This document shows positions 41,746 through 53,579 of a DNA stretch of 64,000 bases, piece after piece; within the stretch, counting starts at the first letter, position 1; every line of letters begins with the position of its first letter. Origin of the DNA: Quillaja saponaria (Eukaryota > Streptophyta > Magnoliopsida > Fabales > Quillajaceae); assembly GCA_029379385.1 (NCBI GenBank), contig CM055605.1:4561001-4625000 (forward strand), read 5' to 3'. Position numbers and translations under genes: made by a program. The notes below the pieces were generated by a model. The model saw only the letters and a list, made by a program, of their open reading frames with translations, searched no databases and was not told where the DNA came from.

Positions 41746-43293
41746 TTTCTCTGCTAGCTAGCTAGCTAGTTGATTCCTCCTACAAGAAATGGGCAAAACC
41801 TTTCAAGCTAAGCTATAATAATAAGCTTCATATCCACCTAGTTTGTAATAACCACATGCTTGTAAGACTTAAATATACTTAGTCCAATTCTCTTAGGTAA
41901 GCGGAGGCTGCAACTACCACTAGCCAATGCCAAATGTAGCAATTGAAGAGGGTTTTTGTTTTAAGCCAGTGACATTTGCATATCCTTGTAGGCCAGGAAT
42001 ATTTGGTACTATATGTGGTTTTCTACTAGTTAAATAGCTAGGCATATCATTCTACTTAGGTCACTGTTCATTTGTCTTTTCTAGTTCTAGCACTTGCAGA
42101 GAATTATTCTCTGTTCCTGTCATTGGGGTTATATTAAACCAATGACAGTTACTTAAATACGTGTTTGCTAGAGCTTAACTTTCTGCCTTTGCATTTTTAT
42201 GTAGGGTCAAAGATACATTCGGTTTTAAATTTTCTTTGTTTTTGCTCTTAGTCAGATTCACAATGCACGTGTCTGTTCTTACGGCATTCTTGCCAAAGTA
42301 CACAAACAAATGGTTAAAATATAAATTTGCTTAAACAATGATACGAGCATGACCCTTTGTGAAGGCTACCCAACAATTATGTGCTTTCTTAATTTGTCAG
42401 GAATAAATGTTAAGTTTTTTCTTGAGGTATGACAAAAATTAGTCCAGTGAGTTTTGTAAATGATTTATATATAGTAGTGGATGAATTCTAACCTACAAAC
42501 TTAACTTGTATGTGGGTTTTCACCCTGATAGAATTTCCAACAATTTGTGCCTTGACAACACATCCGGGCATTACACATGCAACACCTCTATATTTGAATC
42601 AATCTATTGTGGTTTCAAGTTAGCTTTGTTGAATCTATCCAACTAGTAAAGATTCTCCTACACCTCAAGAATCACATTGTGTTGGTATACCTCTATTTTA
42701 GCTATGAGGTGGAGTAACAACTTCAGGCAAGGACAAATAGGCAACATCAATCAGAAAATGATTGCCAACTTTCTTGTATTTTCTGATGGAAAGAAGGCAA
42801 TACACAAAACTTATTATATTTACATGTTACTTTCTTGTTACCCCTTTTACCAGTCGAAATCACATATAATACAAAGGAAATCAATTAGGTTCCTCGTCGA
42901 GTAGCTATCACCCTTGAAAGATGCTAGCAGAAACTGTTACTCAAACATTTGAGTGATGTGGTTTCTCATTATGAGGATACAGTAAAGAATAAAAAAGTGA
43001 TGGGTGCGTCCTAGTTCCCAAACCATTTTAAGAATAATACAATGCAGAAGAGCACTTTCATTTTGCTCTTTTCACAATTTCACTGGTTAGAGCAAGACAT
43101 AGATGTTGTGTTTAGTAGTATGGAAGTAAGTATCTGTTTAGACCACATAGAACTTCTGAACTCCAAGACTTCTATGCAAAATAATTTCATATGTTTGGTT
43201 GAATGGAAAAACTCAAATGGCCAAGGAAGGAAAGTGATTCAGAAAGAAACCTAGAAATATAGTCCAAATTCCAAACTCAAGAACTTGCCCTTG

Positions 43294-43849
43294 TGTCACA
43301 ACCCAAGCTTTGTCCAGTGTATGTCGCACATGGCCACTTGTCTTGTGATTGACACATTGTGGGTAGCTAGGCATATGTCATGACACGATGGCATTTTTGT
43401 AAATAGGTAGCCAGAGGTGGTCGGGCAACTGGAAAATATGATGTTCCCTCCCGCCAGAGGGACTATGGCGCAGAAAGCTCTTTAGGGGGTGTATATGTGA
43501 GAAAATTCAAAGTTGTACACGAGCTTGTCGGATGAGTGTCAAAGGCCTTGGTGTTGCTTGTAACTCCCCCTACACCAAGCCATTTGCCTATGTCGTAGCC
43601 ATGTCGTTCGCATGTCGTTCGCATTTTGATAACATTGTATTTGATCATTTTTCAATTAATGAGAAGTTGAAGCCCTTTCTTGCAAACTGTGTTGTATTTG
43701 CTTTCTTGCTACAATTTTGCTTACATTATTGCGCACTAGCCTTGCGGGTTGACACCCGAGAGACATTGGAGAAGCTGACTTGCTACCCACGAGGGGTTAG
43801 CAAGTGCTACATAGGCATCTTTGCGTGCTAGCAAAGTCGGCCCGTGACA
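43294..43849. mobile_element. Solo LTR of an LTR retrotransposon
   Basis: A 556-bp segment begins TGTCACAACCC and ends CCCGTGACA, so it has the TG...CA ends of an LTR within a perfect 6-bp inverted repeat (TGTCAC/GTGACA). It is flanked by an exact 5-bp duplication ccttg (43289-43293 and 43850-43854). There is no second copy nearby and no internal domain, as left by LTR-LTR recombination. It is clearly less AT-rich than its surroundings. The open frames inside it show no protein similarity I recognise. Confidence 0.9.
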
Positions 43850-43975
43850 CCTTGTCACTCAAAAAAAATTCAAAGAACCTAATTATGTAGCTCCTCTCAT
43901 AGAAGATCACATGAAAATCATGACTAGGTAATAATAATAGACATCATTGGAAGGCATGAAACAGCTGTTGAAGTG

Positions 43976-44031
43976 CAATCAATGCATTGGCTGCAGGCAA
44001 TCAATGCATTGGCTGCAGGCAATCAATGCAT
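43976..44031. repeat. 22-bp tandem repeat, about 2.5 copies
   Basis: The unit caatcaatgcattggctgca plus gg is repeated at 43976-43997, 43998-44019 and partly 44020-44031. A related pair, agctgttgaagtgcaa, flanks the array on both sides (about 43962 and 44053). Confidence 0.85.
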
Positions 44032-45186
44032 ATATACTGCAACTTTGCATAATAGCTGTTGAAGTGCAAGCACTTGAGACTTTCTACTTTCTAGTATCAC
44101 TTGACATTTTGAGTCACTGCTTTCACATTCCATAGACAAAAGCTATGACTGTTTATACAGAACAGCCCTCCATAAACTGTTACAACTTGAAGAGACACCA
44201 ATAGAGGAGATATGGGTAGTTTGAATTACTGAGATTGAAAAGTGATTAAACAACACAGAATGGTGTAATTTTTCTGAAAGGTCGACACTGATTTCATTTC
44301 TTTTCGGAAAATGTTGCAGATGAATTGCCTTTGCATATGGATGCTACAGAGGGATTAGTAAGAGATAGTGAAACCACATGCTGATACATGTCAGGTCAAG
44401 TGGCGAAACAGCGCTGCATGCTGCTATGGACATTGGTTGGAACTTGGAAGGCATTCTGCTATTACTTCACCTTAGGCAGTTGAAATTGCATAACAAAAAA
44501 TGGCATTTTCTGAGAATCCCACTAGATGTGAGTTCTCTACTTTAATCTTATAGAGTTATCTTAAAGCTCTTAAGGTGAAATCTGTAGCTGATCAAGGCAG
44601 GACCTCTTGTAATATGCAGCAACTTTTTCACTTCCATTGCATATGTACTGTATAAAGATGCACAACTTGAACTGCGGCCAGCCTAGGTGACACATACTAG
44701 AAACAGAAGAGCTAGAGGGACAAGTAAATCAGTCTCATGCTTAATGATGGAAAAACACCTTTATCATATTATATGGCAAGCAAATGGGTCAGACTCTTCT
44801 AATGGTTGGAAGTTAGAACACTAATCTCAAATTCTCAACTATCATATTTGCAGCTGGGTTCATGATGTCAATGGCTTCCAATGAAGTGGAGGTCCTCCGT
44901 CCTCCTGCAGGAAAACAAACCCTACACAAAATATGGTAGCCTCTCGCAGCACCATGCATGCCTAACAATGTAATGTTAATGTCATGTTCTTTACAACAAA
45001 ACTAATTTTAATCGACTCTACCTAACTAATTTATAGCAATCTCTAACAAACTAACAAGACACAACACACTAATTAAACAACCTCATCTTTTAGCAGCTAA
45101 TTATAATCAACCCAACAGAATGATTCCTGAGATATTTAATAGATAAGTCTAATAAATATCCAACAATTCTCATCACTTCTAGATCC

Positions 45187-45397
45187 AAATTGCTAGAATT
45201 TTATTTTGAAGCATTTGAAACTAAGAATTGATAACAAGTCATGATGCCGGTGAAGAAAATAATACAAAGGTCGATTTTTATACTTGGGTGAACTAATAGA
45301 TATGTTAAATTGCTAAAATTTTATTTTGTAGCATTTGAAACTAAGAATTGATAACAAGTCATGATTCCGGTGAAGAAAATAATACAAAAGTCGATTT
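45187..45397. repeat. Tandem duplication with 120-bp period
   Basis: 45187-45277 and 45307-45397 match at nearly all positions (for example catttgaaactaagaattg and ataacaagtcatgat), exactly 120 bp apart. The block has no coding content. Confidence 0.88.
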
Positions 45398-46050
45398 CTT
45401 ATGACTACTTATATATAAAATTTATACATGCACCTTAAATAGCCCAACACTATCTCATCACTAAAAAAAATTGAAAAATATAATTTTAAATTGAAAATAA
45501 TAAATAATGAATATTAATTATTGATTACTAAATGTTTTGTAGCCTTGTCTAATAAGGTTGTCCATTTTCATCATCAAAACTTAATGGTTGAAAAAGGTTT
45601 TTTTTTTTGGTAGAATTATACATTCCCAAAAAAAAAAAAAGTAAAAATTATATCCTATTAAATTTATTTTGAAAATAGTGCAAGGCTAAGAAAGATATTT
45701 CTTTAATTTTTTTAGGTTTTTAGAAAGGAATAAGTTACTCCAAAACTAAATAATAATATTGTTCATTATAACAGATGGAATGACATTTCTTTATTAAAAA
45801 GATAGTTTATTTGATATTTTATACGTGATCCTCATTTTTAAATTAAAAATTATTATTCTATCAACCAAAAAATAATAATTTATTATTCTAATAAAAAAAG
45901 GTTTTATTTTATAAAAAAAATTCTTACTGTTTTCTCTTTCACCATCCTTGTCAGTTGTCGTGAAGACTGGGGAACATAAATCCCCAGAAAGAGAATGAAA
46001 ACAGAGCATAGCGCAAAACGCAACCAAACCCATATCGGCACAAAGCTCAG

Positions 46051-49000
46051 ATGCGCACCTCCAAAGCTAAAAACCTAAGCACTCTGTTTCGCTCAGCCGT
46101 CAAATCCAAGACATCCAAGTCCAACTCATCACCTCTAACCTCAATCGCCAAGGGCAAAAAGCATTTTGTCTCCTCGCTGTACCCTCCGTCTCGTACAATT
46201 TCCATCTCCAAAGCCATAGCTAAGCGCTCATTTAAGCTTCCATCAACCGAACACTCTTCGCCAAATCCCGAGGATGACTTTACACTCTCAACCCTGAAGT
46301 TTGAGGCAGCCACTGATCCAGGTACGTAATTTTGAGGGTTCAAATGGTTTCTGGGTGAGTAAATGGGGACGTCCTAGTTATTGTTTAAAGAAGAACCCGC
46401 TTGAATTAAGCTAATGGGTTTTGTTATTGGAGCTTCAAATATTGAAATTCATGGACTTTGTGATTGTCTGATTGATAATGTATGGTTCATTTGGATTTTG
46501 GACATTTTTCTTGATAGAAATCTCATTCTTTGAAATGTTTGACTGTAGAGCATTCGACGAATCAGTTGACTAAGCAGATTTCTTCTATACTATGTGGTAA
46601 GTGTTTGTAAATTTTACTACAAGAGATTATTTTCTTTAGTTAAAATTTCTGTTTGAAATTCGTCACGTTATGAATGCAAGATAATCTAGGAAAAGTTATT
46701 ATTTTATTTTTTTTCTTTCTCTTTTCACGTGGTGTCATGTTTTTCGGAATAAAAGTTTACGCCCATATTAGTTATTTCTTAGGTTTCCATTTTGCATGTA
46801 CAAATTGTTGGCTTTAAGACGGCTTAAGCGTATCCTAACTTGGTTGAGTATATGATGTTCACTTAAATTCAAAGAAGTAAAAAAGAAAATTCTTATTTTC
46901 TAAACTGAGAGCGTTAGAGAATTTGTTCAAGCTCCTTTGATACCCATTAAAAATCAGTAATTTTTTTTTTTCTTTTGGAAAACCCTGTTTTCCTAATTTC
47001 TGACTGATGAATAACAAAAGTACACTTGTACTCTGTTTTCGTTGGAAGAGCAAGAAGTATACAGTAGTTAGGAGAGCTTGGTTTTCAACATACGCAGCAT
47101 ATGGATTTCACGTGTGATAATAAGTAGTAGTTCATATTTTCTTAAACCCAGTGTTCCATGAAAGGACAAATCACACCAAAATAAACTCTGTCTCTGCAAA
47201 TCTTTTACAGTATTTAATTTTTTTCATAACCTTCATGTCAAGGGAAAGGCTTCAGTGTCCTGTTCTCTTGATGAAGTATCCAGGGGGGGGGGGGGGGGGA
47301 GTTGACTCATGTTTACTTTAACAACTTTGCAGTTTTATGCTCCACCTTGAAGGTATAGTGTCACAGAGTTTATCGGGTAGATGTGTATTCTAGTCTTTTG
47401 TACATACTCCTTTTAATGTAAATGTTGTAGTGGAAAATAACAATAAGAGAGCACAGCTATGTTGGACTTCAATTTATGTCCTAGGTATTTCCTAATAGGG
47501 GAATTGACATGATTTGTTATTATTGTATTGTTCCAAACTTCAATCGTCTACTATGATAAGAATGTTTTGTCAAAAATGATCGTGTCAAACTAAAATTTGA
47601 CTTCCTTATGTGCTGTGTTACCGATTTTTCCCCTTTAGTTTGTAATTTATATGATCACATGTCTATGTATCTTTCCGTTTGAAGGTGGTGAATCGATCGG
47701 TATACCTGAACCTCAAGAAGTTGATGATGTGAACACTTTGGAGAAAGTATTTGATATACCATGTTTTGCAACCGTGTCTCATGGTAACATCTCACTACGG
47801 TGGAAAGAGGTTTCTCGTGAAAGGAAACAAAAATGGGTTTTTAAGTGCACACAGGTAAATCGTTTTGGCCTGTTAGTTGAAATGTGTGGAGGTAGACTGG
47901 GAGCAGATGCTACTATTCAGGTGTTGGTAAATTAGGACGAGAAACAAGTGTGAAAGAATACAATGCATTAATAAGAATATGCATTGACACGGCTAGGACA
48001 ACTAATGATGATGAAGTTGCATTAGAACAAGTTGGCAAGGCATTTCACCTCTTTAAATCATTGAGGGAACAGGGTTTTCAGCTAGAAGAGGAGACTTATC
48101 GACCACTTCTTCTGTATTTAATAGACATGGGCATGGTTGAAGAATTTCATTTTTTCTGTGGAGTTATTAACGAAGAAAATCCCAATTCAGTTTCAAGGTT
48201 GGCTTACTATGAAATGATGCTCTGGTTAGAAGTTAATAATGAAGAAAAGATTCGGGGTCTTTGTGAATACATTGCTGTCAGTGATGAGAAAGACAATTCC
48301 AATTTACTAGGTACTGAATTCTCCTTCCAGGTGGCTTTTCCTATTTGAGTTTTAGATACTTATCTCTTGAGATCTGTTAATGGAATGGCTAGCTCAGGTC
48401 TTTAGTTGAGTCACGTTCAGAGAGATATTTATCCCTTGCTTATTATCTCTCTTTTATTTATTTATCTTTCTTACTATTTTGTATCCTCTTTACGCAAACA
48501 ATCTTCTTGGAATTGTCGCATTATTGTGATTTTAGATAGAGAAAATGGTGGCTTTCGTCAATTCTCTACCTACCTTGGTGTGACACTGTTTGGAATGTAG
48601 TTAGAGAGGTGCAGTTGCAAGAACAGCTACACTAGTTCTGAATATTATAACTATTTTCCGGATTGGTAATGAACAAGCTTTAGCATTTTTAATGTTGATT
48701 TGTAATCAGTTCTGAACTCTACTAATGACTTCACTATAAGATTTATGAAAAGAAGGATGAAAATACAATAAAAAATAAGCAAGCTTCTGTGTGGAGTACA
48801 TTGCTCCCATGTTGATTGCAACAGGAAGTTTAGTGTCAAGCATGTTTATTTCAAAATAAGTTCATATGGTGACAACAACCTGCTGTTATGCATCTTTAAA
48901 TCATTTTCTAACAGAATTAACTTGTTAGATTTAGCATTATCGGAACTTACACAATTTAAAGCATATTGCAGAAAGCTATTTATTAGCACTCTGTGAAAGT

Positions 49001-52000
49001 GACCGGAAGAAAGAGCTCTTACAGCTACTGGAAATTGTAGACATAACGATGCTTTCATCAACAGAATGTATAGCAAAGATATTTATATCATTGGGAAGGC
49101 TACTATTGGAGTCTTATGCAGAGAAGTTCCTTTTTGAGTTCAAAACTAGTGGTATGTTCATGATAGTATCATATACTCTTTTGTAAACTTGTTTGGATGG
49201 TGTTGCATGTGGCACTCTATATTAGGAAAGACAATTAGTATTTTGTATGCTGTTCCTTTGCATCTATATAATTCTAGTATCTTAATTTTATTACTTTCAA
49301 TTTTGTGATTTAGGGTCTCCAATGTTTAGCAATTCCCAAGTAACATAGAATAAGTTGGCAAGAGTAGCTAATATATTATCCTTTGAAGTTGGTTCCATTG
49401 CAATTATCAGTGCTTTAGATACCTTCCACCGTTGATCTTTATCTGGACATATAGTGGATAATGAAAATTTGTGATTTTGCACAATGCTCAAATGTTGGAT
49501 TGATTTCTCAACAATTTTTGTGCCCTAAGTGTATTTTACTGTGATTTTTTGATATACTGTAGACCATGCAGAAGAGGGCATTACAAACTTCATTGCTAGT
49601 TATGCTGTTAGCATTCCAAACTTAGCGGTGAGGAACTTCTTATGAATGCTGCTGGTAATGTCCTTGAGGCCATGATACTATGAAGCCGGTCTGCATTCCT
49701 GCACATTGCTTCATAATATAAAATTTTTTTTTTTTTTGAGACTACATCATAAAATTTTAAGTGCCTAATAATTATCTATCATGTACAAATTTTTGAGTTT
49801 TGTGCTTTCTTACATTTATTATTGTTATTGCAGGTTGAGGATGTAATTTCAAAATTCTGGAAGTTGCATTCAAAATTGGATGTGCCAGCTTCATCCTCAT
49901 CATACGAGAAGCTCATTTTGTATTGTTGTGATTCACTCAAGGTATAAGTTTTCTGAGTAATTCACAAAGATAAGTTGACTATGAATAATTAGTTTTCCCA
50001 TATTATTTATTTTCTTATGTTAGATAGTTATTTTATGTTTTAAATACATTACTGGTTGGTATGGAGCTGGCTCTAATGAATTACGTTTTATTTCAATTCA
50101 GTTGCATATGGTTCTTGACATTGTTGATGAAATGTGTCAAGCAGGTTTGACCTTGTCAATTGAGGTCTTAAACTCCATTTTACGAGTTACTGAGGAAACC
50201 TATGAATTTAATCTGGTATGACCCATCTCCTCATTCCCCCTGTTCTCCTTTGTTGTGTAGCATATGGAATTGCCTTCATCTCTTCTCATCACCCTAATTT
50301 TAACATTTTTCTAAAGGTGGTGGCATATGCCAATCATGAGAAGTCTATATTTGATATAAAGTTGTGTCTGATTTATAATGGAAAAATTTATATTTCCTTC
50401 TGCAACATTATTCATGACCATTCCCTACTACTTTTCTGACTGTCATTAGTTGACACATTTGGAATTATAATGCTCTGATATATGGTTTTTCTCTTCTTAA
50501 CTCAAGGTTCACAGAATCTATTCAATGATATGTCGCCACAACTTGAAATCAAATAATGAAACCTTCAGGAGTATGATATATTTGCACGTGAGAATGAAAG
50601 ATGTAAGTTTTCATGCTTGCCTTAGCTTTGGCTATTTCTATTTGTATCTTAAAATGTCAGATCTTATACTTCTAAAAGGCAGTAGATTGGAAGTTTAACC
50701 ACACAACATATTTATGTTACATTTTCTCTGGCTTTCCAGTTTGTTGGTGCGTATAATATGCTTGATGATTTGGAGAAAATGAGTTCGATACCTACAGCAA
50801 GCCTGTACAACACTATAATGGCAGGGTATTTCCGAGAGGTAACACTCTTGCTTTCTATATAAGATTTCATGTTCTAATTGTTTTCCATCTTCATTTCTCA
50901 AACGCAACTGGAATACCAACATGCTAATGCTCAGTATAATTTCTGGCTACAACCTGCCATTATTTGTTCCATTACTTTTAAGGTCTAAATCAAAGTGGCA
51001 TCTGCTTCAAATTTTTATATGCAGGCGTTTTAGATAACTATTTTGTGAATATTTGCAGAGGAACATTAGTAGTGGTTTGATGGTCCTTAAGCAAATGGAA
51101 CGTGCAGATGTAAAACCTGATTCGCAGACGTTCAGCTGTCTAATTAGCAACTGTGAGAATGAAGAGGGTATAATCAAGGTAACTTGGATCTTACAGTTTT
51201 GATAATAGCGTCAAACTTCTATCTGTGTTGCATCGGCACTCTTGGAAATTCTATCTCAGTCGTTCTTTTTGGTGTCTCATCCAGTTTTGATGTCCAAATC
51301 TTTGATATTGACACTGTATTTATTCGGCTATATATTTGTAGTATTATGAAGAAATGAAGAAGTCTGGAGTTCAAGCTACAAAGCAAATTTTCATGGCCCT
51401 CATAAATGCATATGCAAACAGTGGGCAATATGAGAAGGCAAAACAGGTAATTTTTGTCAGAGCAGAGAGCGCTACATACTGGACCTCAGATTTGCTGTAT
51501 CCTTTCTTTACATCTATAGTTGTAGTTGTACGGATGCATTTTTCCTTTTCGAACTCGGTTTCTCCTTTATGCTTTTATGAGTTTGGGGTCTCTAATTTCT
51601 TTTGTCTCCTTTGTCTTATTTTTGAACTTTTTTTCCATGGTGATCTCACAATCTCACGTCACAGATAGCTTCAGATAAAGCTATACCAGTTAAGAGCTTG
51701 AATGAAATTAAGAGTGTGCTTGTCTTGGCACTTGCATCACATGGACAAATGGTCGAGGCCCTTTTTATTTATGATGAAATCAAGGAAGCTGGGTACAATC
51801 TGGAGCCAAGAGCTGTTATAAGTCTCATTGTAAGGCTTTTATCTTACATATAAATAATGTATGTATCATATTATATATGTATGTGTATATACATATCATC
51901 TATGTATGGTATCTTTCATATTTCATTATTCTGTAACATGTAAACCCAATGACCTGTTCATATCCTCAGGAGCATACTCAATTGGATGGAAAAGTGGATA

Positions 52001-52839
52001 AATTGCTTCAGATGCTGAAGGAATTAAATGGAGACTATTGGGTTGATGGTTGCTGCAGAATCATCTTGTATTGTGTTCGATTTAAGCATTTGAGGTTGAA
52101 ACTAAGATGATTTTCTTCTCCTGAGCGATTTTATATATTCTGCAGTTTGCTTATATTCTTAAATCTTTGATTTAGTTCTGCAGTTGATTTGCTCAAGCAA
52201 CTGAAGGATAAATTCTATAGCGATGAACTGGTTATGGAAGTTCTTTTTGATGAGGTTCGCTCTTGTTACTCCCACTTCATATGGTATAAACATTTTGCAG
52301 TCATTGATTCAAAATCAAGATATTATGGTTTTTCTCCCTTAGTAGCAGCATAAACCTTATCTTGTTCCTATGTGTATAGGTATTTTCTCTAATTGCTCAG
52401 TCAGAACACACGCATCTGCAGATTGGGCTGTACTTGCTTCGAGTTATCAAGGATGAGCTTGGCCTTTTCCCATCACGAAAATGTCTTGATTTTCTTCTGC
52501 TTGTGCTAGTGCCAGAGATTTGCATAGTGCTCGTTTGATTTGGAAAGAATATGTAAGTTGCTGGTCTTCCGTATAATGTTCTAACTTCCCTGAGGTATAT
52601 AAGGTTTTCTTAAATCCTTTAGGTGGAACTTCTCACTTAAGAACAAGTTATTCTTTTGCCTCACTTGTGTTATTTTTCATTCTTCTAGAATGTATCAGGC
52701 ACTTATGGCTTCAGGCTGCTACAAATCTGCAAAGTTTTTCCTTAAAAGAATTCCGAAAGATGACCTCCATGTTTGTTCTATCCTCAACGCATGTCAAAAA
52801 ACTTATACTGATTGTGTAGGGTATAGAAGAAAGAAATAA
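46051..52839 (+). CDS. Pentatricopeptide repeat protein, At4g21880/At4g04790 type, with three frameshifts
   Basis: Sixteen exons: 46051-46321, 46549-46596, 47685-48310, 48972-49151, 49563-49627, 49834-49941, 50102-50215, 50507-50602, 50740-50838, 51059-51178, 51342-51446, 51665-51829, 51970-52094, 52176-52254, 52380-52594, 52689-52839. Bridging the breaks gives about 855 residues. The N-terminus is rich in Arg/Lys/Ser and poor in acids, like a mitochondrial presequence. The middle has PPR units such as SLYNTIMAGYFRE, MERADVKPDSQTFSCLI and YYEEMKKSGVQATKQIFMAL. So many introns are unusual for PPR genes but usual for this small subfamily. PPR proteins bind organellar RNA; the target here is unknown. 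Breaks: a missing base at about 47927 (after IQVLG), a missing base at about 52498 (before ACASARD) and an extra base at about 52554 (after KEY). The last two cancel 55 nt later. Confidence 0.85.
47283..47299 (+). repeat. G17 homopolymer in PPR intron 2
   Basis: Seventeen consecutive G on the coding strand, inside the intron 46597-47684. Either a true slippage-prone tract able to fold as a G-quadruplex, or an assembly artefact. Confidence 0.8.
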
Positions 52840-53579
52840 AAAAAAGATTATGAATTGAGATCTAAGACATGTCTGAAAGAGGAAAAAGAAGACAACAAAA
52901 AAATGATCTCCTGTTTATTTCATTTATAAGCAATGGGATTCACATTTCACCTTATCATCCACTTCTTGTTCAACTATAAGAGATTCAATGCTCAGTTTCT
53001 GTCTTGATAAAAAAATCTGTTTCTGCATAGTTTATAGACTGTTGTTGATAGTAACGAAAATGAATTTGCACTTGAACGTTATTCTTGCAGATGAATCATT
53101 TCGGGACAACAAATGTTGAGAAAAGAACTCTTTGACAGACTCAAATAGCATTTTTCATATTTAACAACCAAATTCCAATTACATGAATTTGCACTTGAAC
53201 GTTATTCTTGTAGATGAATCATTTCAGGACAACAAATGTTGAGAAAAGAAGAACTCTTTGACAGACTCAAATAGCATTTCATATTTAACAACCAAATTCC
53301 AATTACATGACCTTTGAACAGAAAAAAAAGCTGAATTAACAAAGAATTTCAGCACACTAGAAGAATCAAAGAATAGAGGTCTGGCCTGCAGGAACTGAAT
53401 TCGGTATTTCTGTTTACAAATGGAATCAACTATGATATACTGACAAATCTTATCTGCAACAAAAGAATGAATGAATGATGACTGCTTTACCTACCTACAA
53501 AGAATACTCTATCCTGTTCTGTATGCAAGAATGGTATGAAAACCGAAGGAATGTATGAAGAAAATAAAACCGGTGACAA
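52840..53579. other. Convergent 3' ends of PPR and SCL28 genes
   Basis: Holds both 3' UTRs and the 123-bp tandem duplication listed next. No further gene was recognised. Confidence 0.6.
53061..53307. repeat. 123-bp tandem duplication
   Basis: 53061-53183 and 53184-53307 are nearly identical (tgaatttgcacttgaacgtt at each start, accaaattccaattaca at each end), differing by a few substitutions and a 3-bp indel. The copies are close to identical, so the duplication is recent. Confidence 0.92.

Larger units (their letters stand above)
41746..46050. other. Intergenic region between ABCB (-) and PPR (+) genes
   Basis: A TAGC run (about 41753-41770) sits at the ABCB leader. The region also has a solo LTR (43294-43849), a small tandem repeat (43976-44031) and a 120-bp-period duplication (45187-45397), all listed separately. 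Otherwise it is AT-rich, with no protein-like frame. The last few hundred bases should be the PPR gene promoter. Confidence 0.55.

Noticed and set aside
43532..43831. 99-codon frame between ABCB and PPR genes
   Set aside because: Lies wholly inside the solo LTR and has no recognisable domain.
46047..46343. 98-codon open frame antisense to PPR exon 1
   Set aside because: Shadow of a real first exon whose sense frame joins correctly to the downstream exons.
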